From assembly GCA_937936695.1 (NCBI GenBank), contig CALHCK010000009.1, forward strand, positions 1 through 8,043: a stretch of DNA of 8,043 nucleotides, read 5' to 3'. Under the pieces are notes generated by a model, which was not told the DNA's origin, searched no databases, and saw nothing but the letters and a program-made list of their open reading frames with translations. Positions 1 through 6,676 of this stretch are shown piece by piece. The stretch is from an uncultured Polaribacter sp. Its GTDB lineage: Bacteria; Bacteroidota; Bacteroidia; Flavobacteriales; Flavobacteriaceae. Both the position numbers and the translations under genes were made by a program. Every line of letters begins with the position of its first letter. The stretch's first letter is position 1.

Positions 1-947
1 ATTGTTGTAGAAAATGATACATTGTTTTCTGCAAGTAAATTGATAAAGTTATTCAATTCGTTTTTTTTGTGATCGTTTACGTATCGGAATTGCTCTAATA
101 AATATTCAAGTACCTTAGATTCAGAATCCATTTTACCGAAATATTTAAAAAATTGTTTATTGAGTTTATCCCAGTCATCCTTATCGGTTAAAATATTGTT
201 AGGTATAATTCCAAGATGCTCATATTTTGTTAAACCTAATTTTAGAGTTTCTTTTATTTTTAGGTGTTTTAATCCAAAACCTCCAATATGTCCGTAAACA
301 TTCATGTTTAAGCTGTCAGCAGTTTTGTAAGCTATTTTAAATTCAGGGTTATTTAGTCTGTAATATAATTTAATATGATTAATGCCTAAATTTTTGTATT
401 CAATTATTTTCTCTTTTGCTTTTTTAGGATTTTCTAACACACAATGACCAATATATGGTTTCCTATTTTCTTTAGAAATCATTGCTCCACCAGAGGTGTA
501 ATGATCTGTATATTGATAATTAGGACTATTTTGCCAGCTTAGTATTGTATTTAACCAATTTTCTGGCTGACCTAACATTAATGTAGTAGTAGTTCCGTAA
601 GGTAAATACGCATCTGATAACTTTTTACGAGCATCTTTATTTAATGTTTTAGGCGCCTTATCTCTATCACCGAAAACATCTGTTGGGTGAATATGGGTAT
701 CAATAAAACTTGGAGTTACTAGTTTACCTTTAGCATTTATATTTTGTACTGCTTTATATGTTGTAGCATTTGAGACAATGTTTGCAATTTTCCCTTTGTT
801 AATTATTATGGATTTATTTTTTAAAATATTTCCTGTTTCTACATTTAAAACATTTGCATTAGTAATTATTAAATCACAATCTATTGTTTGTTTACAGCTA
901 AAAAAAGATATTACAGAAAAAATGAATATGATTAAACTATTCTTCAT
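1..947 (-). CDS. Amidohydrolase-family metal-dependent hydrolase, predicted lipoprotein (C-terminus beyond window)
   Basis: Read on the minus strand from an ATG at 945-947, the frame stays open for 315 codons to the left edge, so the C-terminal part is missing. Residues 1-17 form a hydrophobic signal ending in FFS followed by Cys18, a relaxed lipobox of the kind used in Bacteroidota; the mature protein is probably lipid-anchored. Residues 25-80 are the small beta-sandwich typical of the superfamily. The metal site is visible: His85 and His87 in DTHIHP, Lys193 (the usual carboxylated lysine), His220 in GHIGG and His244 in YEHLG. The expected catalytic Asp would lie outside the window. The family hydrolyses C-N bonds in cyclic amides, imidazolones, dipeptides and similar; the substrate cannot be told from sequence. 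It starts 35 bp after the end of the broken acetyltransferase frame and may share its transcript. Family assignment is firm, specificity unknown. Confidence 0.88.
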   Translation of the reverse strand, partial: MKNSLIIFIFSVISFFSCKQTIDCDLIITNANVLNVETGNILKNKSIIINKGKIANIVSNATTYKAVQNINAKGKLVTPSFIDTHIHPTDVFGDRDKAPKTLNKDARKKLSDAYLPYGTTTTLMLGQPENWLNTILSWQNSPNYQYTDHYTSGGAMISKENRKPYIGHCVLENPKKAKEKIIEYKNLGINHIKLYYRLNNPEFKIAYKTADSLNMNVYGHIGGFGLKHLKIKETLKLGLTKYEHLGIIPNNILTDKDDWDKLNKQFFKYFGKMDSESKVLEYLLEQFRYVNDHKKNELNNFINLLAENNVSFSTT

Positions 948-982
948 TTATAATTAGTTGTTTAAGTATTTGTTTTAAGTAA

Positions 983-1444
983 TTATCCATTATACACATG
1001 AACGTCGTGTTTTTCCATATAAAATTCAGGATTAGGGACTTCTGTAAAACCAAACTTTTTATATAGCCATTCAGCTGTGTTAGTTAGTAAAATTCAACGT
1101 CTTAATCCTTGTAAATTAGGATGTTTCATTATTTCATTCATTAACCATTTACTTAACCCTTTTCCTCTATATTCTTTTAAAATATAAACATCTCCTAAAT
1201 AAGCAATGGTTGAATAGTCTGAAATTATTCTAGCAAAGCCAATTTGTTTATTTTGGTAATAAAGTCCAAAATTTAGAGAGTTTTCAATTGACGTTTTTAA
1301 GGTGTTAATAGGAATTCCGTTAGCCCAATCAGTTTCATTCGCTAGGAATTTATGAATACTCAAAATGTCTAACTTATCTTTGTCAGTTGAAATACTATAG
1401 TCATTTTTATATACTTCTATAGTTTTTATTTTAGTGCTATTCAT
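983..1444 (-). pseudogene. GNAT-family N-acetyltransferase interrupted by an in-frame TGA
   Basis: The frame begins at ATG 1442-1444 and reaches a TGA at 1094-1096 after 116 residues. It then continues in the same frame for 36 more codons to TAA at 983-985, giving 153 codons before the stop if the TGA is read through, a normal single-domain GNAT length. Before the TGA lie the beta-hairpin core and the acetyl-CoA pyrophosphate loop (motif A: Tyr92-Arg-Gly-Lys-Gly-Leu97). After it comes motif B, WLYKKFGF, so the product is split between the two cofactor-binding halves. In related acetyltransferases, as I recall them, the sequence after LRR is Trp, so the lesion looks like one TGG to TGA change. 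Consequences could be a dead gene, a truncated protein, UGA readthrough or a sequencing error. GNAT enzymes acetylate amines with acetyl-CoA; the substrate here is unknown. The 116-residue product alone would lack an essential part of the fold. Confidence 0.85.
1094..1096 (-). other. Premature TGA codon within the acetyltransferase
   Basis: The + strand reads TCA here, giving TGA on the coding strand as codon 117, immediately after GLRR. The reading frame on both sides encodes recognisable GNAT sequence, so this is a nonsense substitution, not a frameshift. The confidently assigned complete genes in this window end in TAA or TAG. Confidence 0.85.
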
Positions 1445-1616
1445 TAATAATCGTCTTTTACCTACAAAACTGTTAACGTTTAATCAACCAATTTAATAAA
1501 TAAAAGTTGAATAGAAAATTTAAAAATAGTTTCAATAATAGGAGGGAGCTAGCTATTAACCAATCTCAGTATTAAAGAGAATCGTTTTTAATTGATTTAA
1601 ATATAGTGTTTTTCTA
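1445..1616. other. Intergenic spacer between the TPR-barrel gene and the acetyltransferase
   Basis: This 172 bp spacer separates two minus-strand genes. I could not find a convincing Bacteroidota promoter (TAnnTTTG) in front of the acetyltransferase. It holds a purine-rich patch containing GGAGGGAG and the palindrome AGCTAGCT (1541-1554). Next to it is an imperfect inverted repeat (1558-1586), listed separately. The length is sufficient for a terminator plus a promoter, so the acetyltransferase-amidohydrolase pair is probably transcribed apart from the TPR gene. Confidence 0.5.
1558..1590 (+). terminator. Possible hairpin plus T-run, oriented to the + strand
   Basis: AACCAATCTC (1558-1567) and GAGAATCGTT (1577-1586) can pair at 8 of 10 positions around a 9-base loop, and a T-run follows at 1585-1589. 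That is the layout of an intrinsic terminator for + strand transcription, although no + strand gene lies upstream. For the minus-strand TPR gene that ends at 1617, the same hairpin would lack a downstream U-run. The stem has two mismatches and is AT-rich, so this is a weak call. Confidence 0.25.
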
Positions 1617-3674
1617 TTATTTTCTGAATAAAGGCTTTTTAAATAAGTACCATTTGTAGTTTATACCAAATTCTGTAAATGTAAAACCTGCGGCGGTTGC
1701 AGAAGCAATATTACTTTGCAAACCATAAATGTTTAAAATACTTCTTTCAGAGAATTTATAGCCTAATTTACCTTGTACTCTATAAGTACTTTGTTTAGCG
1801 TCATTTTCAATAAATTGATAACCAGTAGCCGCAGTTAATTCGTAAAAGAATTGTTTCTTTTTTGTACCAATTTCGTTTTTTATCAAATTAAAAAAAACTT
1901 CAATAGCATTAAATCTACTAGGGCTAAAGTAAATAGTAGGTACTTGATTTTTGAAAGAAATATTTTGGTAATTTATACCAGCTTTTAAAGATGGTTTTTC
2001 TAAAAGGTTATAGTAAAGAGAAGTAAATAATAGATTTCTCGTGTTATTATCATTCTGAGACGTAAAGTAATACTGGGTAAACCAACCTAATTTAAAGTTT
2101 GTATTTAAACTGTAATTTAATAAATAGTTGTTTTGTACAATTTCTCTATTAATTAACTCTGCGTTAAAATTCTGAATTTCTCTCTTATACCCTAATTCTA
2201 AATTTTGAAGTTTAAAAGGTTTTATATTAAAAGAAACATCTGTTAAAAGTTGATTAAAATCTGTTGATTTTGCTTTAGATGAAGTAATACCAGCAGTACC
2301 TTTAAAAATAACATTAGGTAGTAATTGATAAGATATACCTGTTAAAAAATCTGATGAATTAGCATTAAAATTAGTAACAGAATTGTTAGTAGTTCTGTAG
2401 CTAAATTTTGCTAAAATTTTTAGTCTTGTACTAAAAGAAAATTCTGTGTTTGCAGCATATAAATAGGCTTTATTATTACCGTTATCAAAAGAATAAGAAG
2501 CTTTTGTATTTACAAAAGGAGTAAATTTTTTGTTTAAATTTTTAATGAAATTAGTAGCATCTTTTTGTTTTTTATAAAAAAGCAATGTGTTTTCTGCATT
2601 TTTATAAGCTTTCTTGTAATAACCAGCTGCCTTTAAAGCGTTTGCTTTACCTAAGTTACCATCAAAAGAACTACTGTCTTTTTTTAAAATTAAATTATAA
2701 TCTGCAATACTTTTTTTAAAATCGCTCTTATAAATATTTAAAGTAGCACGTAAAGACAAAATCCAATTTTCAGGGTTTTTAGTGTTTAAAATAAGGCTGT
2801 CTATCTCGTTTTTAGCCAATTTATATTCTTTATTCCAAATTAAAGCCTGAATATATCTTTCTTTAGTTTGCTGTTTAAAAGTATCTTTTGTGTCTTTTTT
2901 TAGAAGATTTAAGGCTTTTTTACTAACAAGTAAAGCTTCTTTATCATTGTTAGCTAAATGGTGCGCTAATGCAATTCCGTTAAGAGCTATAAAGGTGTTT
3001 TCTGGTTGTTCTCCTATAATTTTATAAGTTTCTTTAGCCTTATCTGTTTTATTAGCTATTAAATATAGGTTTGCTAAATTTAGTAGGGTTTCTTTGTCTT
3101 TTTTAAAGTCGATAAAATTTTCTTTTAAAATAACTTCTGCTTCAGAATATTGTTGGTTGTTAACTTTTTTATTAGCCAATCCTAAACGAATATATTTTTT
3201 AGAGACCAAAGCATTTGCATTGCCAGGTAATACTAATAATGCTTTATTTACATAGTTAAGAGCTTCTTTATAGTTTTTTAAATTAGATAACGTATTTGCA
3301 TATCCTAAAAGAGCAGGGAAACTTTTGTTGTTTTCTACTATTAATTTTTGGTAGTAACTTTCTGCTTTTGTATAATTTTTATTCCATAATAAAGCTTCTG
3401 CATAATTAAGCTTAACTTCAAAATCATTTGGGTAATCATTTAATAATTCTGTAAATAATTGCACTGCTATTTTAGCATCACCATTTAAACCTACAGCGCG
3501 TCCATAACAAAGTCTAGCAGTTTTGTTTTTTGGATAAGTTTTTAATGTTTCTTTAAAAAAAACAGTAGCAGCTTTGTATTTACCTGTTTCTAAATAGGTA
3601 AATCCTTTTTTCATATTCTGAGAAAAACTATTAAAAGCTGCGGCTAATAATAAGGTTAGTAATATTTTTTTCAA
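1617..3674 (-). CDS. TPR-repeat outer membrane beta-barrel protein, YaiO/BcsC-like polysaccharide export porin
   Basis: This 685-residue protein has a Sec signal peptide at 1-18 (two Lys, Leu/Ala-rich core, ending SFSQ). Residues about 20-380 are helical repeats with TPR spacing and typical signatures, for example LETGKYKAA (29-37), LLWNKNYTKAE (95-105) and LKNYKEAL (132-139). Residues about 388-685 alternate polar and aromatic/hydrophobic residues like amphipathic strands and end in an aromatic-rich strand, as a beta-barrel does. The motif YFSPSRF (582-588) resembles the YFSP signature I know from the C-terminal barrels of BcsC/YaiO-type proteins. In that architecture periplasmic TPRs hold synthesis partners and the barrel exports the polymer. 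The start is TTG (3672-3674): an in-frame TAG lies two codons upstream, and the first ATG (Met21) would remove the signal peptide. Transcribed divergently from the STAS-flippase genes. Architecture firm, exact family probable, cargo unknown. Confidence 0.85.
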   Translation of the reverse strand: MKKILLTLLLAAAFNSFSQNMKKGFTYLETGKYKAATVFFKETLKTYPKNKTARLCYGRAVGLNGDAKIAVQLFTELLNDYPNDFEVKLNYAEALLWNKNYTKAESYYQKLIVENNKSFPALLGYANTLSNLKNYKEALNYVNKALLVLPGNANALVSKKYIRLGLANKKVNNQQYSEAEVILKENFIDFKKDKETLLNLANLYLIANKTDKAKETYKIIGEQPENTFIALNGIALAHHLANNDKEALLVSKKALNLLKKDTKDTFKQQTKERYIQALIWNKEYKLAKNEIDSLILNTKNPENWILSLRATLNIYKSDFKKSIADYNLILKKDSSSFDGNLGKANALKAAGYYKKAYKNAENTLLFYKKQKDATNFIKNLNKKFTPFVNTKASYSFDNGNNKAYLYAANTEFSFSTRLKILAKFSYRTTNNSVTNFNANSSDFLTGISYQLLPNVIFKGTAGITSSKAKSTDFNQLLTDVSFNIKPFKLQNLELGYKREIQNFNAELINREIVQNNYLLNYSLNTNFKLGWFTQYYFTSQNDNNTRNLLFTSLYYNLLEKPSLKAGINYQNISFKNQVPTIYFSPSRFNAIEVFFNLIKNEIGTKKKQFFYELTAATGYQFIENDAKQSTYRVQGKLGYKFSERSILNIYGLQSNIASATAAGFTFTEFGINYKWYLFKKPLFRK
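3672..3674 (-). other. TTG start codon of the TPR-barrel gene
   Basis: The coding strand reads TAG AAT TTG AAA AAA here, so the frame cannot extend more than one codon upstream. TTG is the only initiator among common start codons that keeps the complete signal peptide MKKILLTLLLAAAF. The leader is A-rich with no clear Shine-Dalgarno site, in line with Bacteroidota genes. Confidence 0.7.
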
Positions 3675-3813
3675 ATTCTAAGTATTTTTTGCAAGTTAAG
3701 CAATCGGTTTTAATCATAAATCCATAGAAAATGGTTGTTCATCGACAGAAAATTCCTTTTTTTTTTATTATGCTAGATATTTGTAGTAATATTATAAAAA
3801 AAAAGAAAAAGTT
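3675..3813. promoter_or_regulatory. Divergent promoter region of the polysaccharide locus
   Basis: This 139 bp region lies between the divergently transcribed TPR-barrel gene and the STAS gene, so promoters for both directions should be here. For the + strand a near match to the Bacteroidota -7 box TAnnTTTG is GATATTTG at 3776-3783, which would put the transcription start about 20-25 bases before the STAS ATG. No good -33 TTG is correctly spaced. No convincing minus-strand box was found. A T10 tract (3757-3766) and an A9 tract (3796-3804) flank the candidate box. Location follows from gene layout; the box itself is tentative. Confidence 0.45.
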
Positions 3814-4083
3814 ATGTCATTAGAAATTTTAGAAATTAATAGCACATTTTATGCTATTGGAACTTTAACAAAAGCAACCGTAAAGTATTTTAAGAAGTAT
3901 TTTAAAGAAAAATTATTACTAGGAAAAAGTTGTATTATAGATATAGACAGCATTTCAGAAATTGATGAAGAAGGTATTTTGCTGTTAAAAAAGATGGTAA
4001 AATCATCTACAAACAGTCAAAATGATTTTTATCTTATAGGTCATAAATCAAAAGAAATATACAGCCAAACAAATAATATTTAA
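3814..4083 (+). CDS. Small STAS-domain protein (anti-sigma-factor-antagonist/SypA-like), phosphosite Ser replaced by Glu
   Basis: This 89-residue single-domain protein follows the STAS pattern: strand (3-8), strand with GTL (13-18), amphipathic helix with the Lys/Phe-rich segment 23-35, strand CIIDIDSI (40-47), loop DEEG (51-54), helix ILLLKKMV (55-62), strand FYLIG (72-76). STAS proteins bind kinase or phosphatase partners and switch by phosphorylation of the Ser after Asp in a D-S-x-G loop (Ser58 of SpoIIAA). Here that position is Glu52 (codon 3967-3969), so it cannot be phosphorylated there and may mimic the phosphorylated state. It is slightly short: the last helix of longer STAS domains is missing. 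It is the first gene of the rightward group, 21 bp before the flippase, so co-transcription is likely. The position recalls SypA at the head of the V. fischeri syp polysaccharide locus. An MlaB-like scaffold is an alternative, but no Mla genes are seen. Confidence 0.68.
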   Translation: MSLEILEINSTFYAIGTLTKATVKYFKKYFKEKLLLGKSCIIDIDSISEIDEEGILLLKKMVKSSTNSQNDFYLIGHKSKEIYSQTNNI

Positions 4084-4104
4084 AAGAAAAAAAATAAACA
4101 TATT

Positions 4105-5367
4105 ATGTATATTTCAATTCCTTTTAATAAAAAAGTTAAACTTACATCGTCGCATGTTTTTATGCTTAGTGGTTTGCTGGTAAATGCTGGTAACTACTTT
4201 TATAATTTAGTTTTAGGAAGATATTTAGGACCTGAAAAATTTGCGGATGCTGCAATAATTATCACTTTTTTATTGGTATTGTCTTTTATAGCAATGACTT
4301 TTCAGTTGGTTACGGCTAAATTTTCGGTAATTTTTGAAAACAGTACTTTTAAAAACTTTATAAATAATACTTACAGAAATGCAACTATAGTAGGTGTTTT
4401 GTTGGGTGCAATGGTAATTTTATTATCTGAAGAATTACAATTGTTTTTTAAAACGTCTAGTGCAACAATGTTTGTTTTTTTTGGAATAGGCATACCATTT
4501 TATTTTTTAATGAGTGTAAATAGAGGAGTTTACCAAGGGAAAAAAGAATTTATTTCGTTGTCGGTTACTTATCAGTTAGAAATGATGAGTAGGTTAATAA
4601 TTACTTTTTTATTATTTTATTTTTTAGATTTTTCATCATCTGTCTTAATAACTGTAGGTATTTTGTTTTCTTTATTATTTGGTTTAATTCCTTTTAAATT
4701 TAAAAATATAGATTTTTTAAATTTTTCTAAACTAAATAAAACGGAATTAAAAATGGTGCGTAGTTTTTTTATAATTACCATTTTTTACGAGTTAACTCAA
4801 ATTATTATAAACAATAGCGATATTTTGTTAGTTAAGCACTATTTTAATTCATATGAAGCAGGGTTATACGCTTCTTTGGCATTAATTGGTAGGGTAGTTT
4901 ATTTTGTAGCATGGATGTTTGTAATGCTACTATTACCCGCTGTAGTAACACTAAAAAAAGAAGGTAAACCAACGCTACCAATTTTAATAAAATATACGCT
5001 ATATATTGGGGCACTTTCTCTTGCAATTGTTTTAGGATGTTATTTTTTTCCAGAACAAATTATATATCTTTTATTTGGAGATGGCTATTTAGAAATAGCT
5101 CCTTTATTGTGGAGGTATGCACTTGCAACAGGTATTTTTGCAATTTCTAATATATTTGCATATTACTATTTATCATTAGACAAATATTTACCGGTAGTGT
5201 TTTCTGGTGTTTTTGGTATGTTACAAATAGTATTAATAGTTTTATACCATAATACTATATTGCAAGTAGTAAATATTCAGATACTTAGTATGTTTATTCT
5301 GTTGTTTATACAATGTGCATTTTTCTTTTTTTCTAGTTTAGAAGAGTTAAAAACAGATGATATCTAA
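4105..5367 (+). CDS. Polysaccharide flippase, Wzx/MOP-superfamily membrane protein
   Basis: This 420-residue integral inner membrane protein has about 12 predicted helices (roughly 18-40, 47-72, 92-108, 121-137, 163-177, 178-196, 219-238, 255-282, 297-313, 336-355, 361-381, 389-409), the number normal for MOP-superfamily oligosaccharide flippases and PelG-like proteins. Family-like features are LGRYLGPEKF (37-46) after the first helix, the NNSDILLVKHYF stretch (236-247) followed by EAGLYA, and the FGDGY loop (324-328) after the ninth helix. Such proteins move lipid-linked or nascent glycans from cytoplasm to periplasm. It begins 21 bp after the STAS gene, probably in one operon, and 103 bp before the glycosyltransferase. 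The leader is AAAAGAAAAAAAATAAACATATT, with no Shine-Dalgarno match. It contains 5-6 positively charged residues at its N-terminus, in agreement with a cytoplasmic N-terminus. Superfamily firm; the transported glycan is unknown. Confidence 0.88.
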   Translation: MYISIPFNKKVKLTSSHVFMLSGLLVNAGNYFYNLVLGRYLGPEKFADAAIIITFLLVLSFIAMTFQLVTAKFSVIFENSTFKNFINNTYRNATIVGVLLGAMVILLSEELQLFFKTSSATMFVFFGIGIPFYFLMSVNRGVYQGKKEFISLSVTYQLEMMSRLIITFLLFYFLDFSSSVLITVGILFSLLFGLIPFKFKNIDFLNFSKLNKTELKMVRSFFIITIFYELTQIIINNSDILLVKHYFNSYEAGLYASLALIGRVVYFVAWMFVMLLLPAVVTLKKEGKPTLPILIKYTLYIGALSLAIVLGCYFFPEQIIYLLFGDGYLEIAPLLWRYALATGIFAISNIFAYYYLSLDKYLPVVFSGVFGMLQIVLIVLYHNTILQVVNIQILSMFILLFIQCAFFFFSSLEELKTDDI

Positions 5368-5470
5368 ATTTATAATCCGTTTGTCTATACATACTTGTAT
5401 TTAAACGCTTGTAGCCTCTTTTTAGCTTTATTTAATCCGATATTTAAATTATATTTAAAGAAAAAAGATT
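5368..5470. other. Spacer between flippase and glycosyltransferase genes
   Basis: The 103 bp gap contains two copies of AATCCG (5374-5379 and 5434-5439) and an AT-only perfect inverted repeat TTTAAAT-TAT-ATTTAAA (5443-5459) just upstream of the glycosyltransferase ATG. I see no clear TAnnTTTG promoter and no GC-rich terminator, so read-through from the STAS-flippase transcript is possible, but an extra promoter cannot be excluded. Confidence 0.4.
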
Positions 5471-6676
5471 ATGAAACTAGCTATTGTTACCGCATATCCA
5501 CCAAGTAAAGTTACGTTAAATGAGTACGCATATCATTTAGCAAAAAGTTTTAGACAACATGAAAAAGTAACTGAATTAATTTTATTGACAGATGTTACTC
5601 CAGAAGGAAAAGATATTAATTTTACAGAAAATGGTTGTAAAATAACTGTAAAAGAGTGCTGGAAGTTTAACAGCTATACTAATATTATAAACGTTACCAA
5701 AGCAATTAACAAATTGCAGCCAAATGCAATACTGTTTAATTTACAGTTTATGAAATTTGGTGATAAAAAATTAGCTGCTGCTCTAGGACTTATGTTGCCA
5801 TTAATCTGTAAGCTAAAAAAAATACCTACCATTGTTTTATTACATAATATTTTAGAACAAGTAGATTTAAGTAGTGCTGGTTTTACATCTAATAAACTAG
5901 CTCAAAAAATATATAATTTTATAGGTACAACTTTAACTAAATTAATTTTAAAAGCAGATTTAGTAGCGGTAACTATGGATAAATATGTAACTACGTTAGA
6001 AGAAAAATACAAGGTTACTAATGTAAAAATGATACCTCATGGTACTTTTGAAATTCCAGAAAAACCTACACATAAATTACCTAACGGGCCTTTAAAAGTA
6101 ATGACATTTGGTAAGTTTGGTACTTATAAAAAGGTAGAATCTATGATAGAGGCAGTGGTAGCAGTAAGAGAAAAAACAGGGTTAGATTTAGAAATAGTAA
6201 TTGCAGGTACAGACAACCCAAATGTACCAGGGTATTTGGCTAATGTTAAAGAAACCTATAAACATATACCACAAATAAATTTTACAGGGTATGTAGAAGA
6301 AATTGAAGTAGCGCCTCTTTTTAATGATAGTGCTGTTGTAGTTTTTCCGTATACCTCTACTACAGGTAGCTCTGGGGTTTTACACCAAGCGGGTAGTTAT
6401 GGTAAAGCAGTTGTTATGCCTAATTTAGGAGACTTAGCAACACTGATAGAGGATGAAGGGTATAGAGGTGAATTTTTTGAACCAGAAAGTGTTAGTAGTT
6501 TAGCAAGTGCAATAGAAACAATTGTTACAAATGAAGCTTATAGAATACAATTAGGAGAAGCTAATTATAGTGCAGCTACTGCATATCCTATGGAAAGAAT
6601 AACAGATATGTACATAAGCAATTTTGAAGAAATTATAGCAAAAGATTCATCTTTTTCTAAAGCATCGGCTATTTAG
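5471..6676 (+). CDS. GT4-like glycosyltransferase (GT-B fold)
   Basis: This 401-residue protein has the two-domain GT-B layout. The N-terminal Rossmann-like half opens with MKLAIVTAYPP and includes the acceptor-side strand IVLLHNI (121-127) and AVTMDKYV (166-173). The hinge is around IPHGTFE (188-194). The C-terminal half carries MTFGKFGTYKK (211-221), where Lys215 and Lys220 align with the basic pair that holds the donor diphosphate in GT4 enzymes, then EIVIAG (241-246), INFTGYV (269-275), VVFPYTSTTGSSGVLHQA (290-307) and GKAVVMP (311-317). The usual GT4 E-x7-E pair is replaced by Thr298 and Gln306. No membrane segment or signal, so it acts in the cytoplasm or on the inner membrane face. It probably transfers a sugar from a nucleotide donor to the locus glycan. 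It follows the flippase and ends in an 8 bp convergent overlap with the hydrolase gene. Donor and acceptor are unknown. Confidence 0.87.
   Translation: MKLAIVTAYPPSKVTLNEYAYHLAKSFRQHEKVTELILLTDVTPEGKDINFTENGCKITVKECWKFNSYTNIINVTKAINKLQPNAILFNLQFMKFGDKKLAAALGLMLPLICKLKKIPTIVLLHNILEQVDLSSAGFTSNKLAQKIYNFIGTTLTKLILKADLVAVTMDKYVTTLEEKYKVTNVKMIPHGTFEIPEKPTHKLPNGPLKVMTFGKFGTYKKVESMIEAVVAVREKTGLDLEIVIAGTDNPNVPGYLANVKETYKHIPQINFTGYVEEIEVAPLFNDSAVVVFPYTSTTGSSGVLHQAGSYGKAVVMPNLGDLATLIEDEGYRGEFFEPESVSSLASAIETIVTNEAYRIQLGEANYSAATAYPMERITDMYISNFEEIIAKDSSFSKASAI
6669..6676. other. Tail-to-tail overlap of two stop codons
   Basis: CTATTTAG contains the TAG stop of the glycosyltransferase on the + strand (6674-6676) and the TAG stop of the hydrolase on the minus strand (6669-6671). 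The two genes overlap by 8 bases with no space for an intergenic terminator, so transcripts from either side probably run into the opposite gene. Confidence 0.9.

Noticed and set aside
1094..1096. Genome-wide UGA to Trp reassignment
   Set aside because: All other Trp codons in the window genes are TGG and no second in-frame TGA occurs; a local mutation, readthrough or sequence error is simpler.
1541..1546. GGAGGG as a possible Shine-Dalgarno site on the + strand
   Set aside because: No ATG, GTG or TTG with a meaningful frame follows at a usable distance, and other genes here do not use strong Shine-Dalgarno sites.
3722..3734. CCAT-AGAAA-ATGG small hairpin in the divergent region
   Set aside because: Only a four-base stem; too short to call an operator or leader structure.
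4844..5026. 60-codon open frame on the minus strand inside the flippase gene
   Set aside because: It is antisense to a strongly supported membrane protein gene, has no recognisable domain and no own regulatory context; an overlap artefact.
5443..5459. TTTAAAT-TAT-ATTTAAA inverted repeat before the glycosyltransferase as an operator
   Set aside because: It is AT-only and 7 bp per arm, easily expected by chance at this base composition; only mentioned in the spacer entry.
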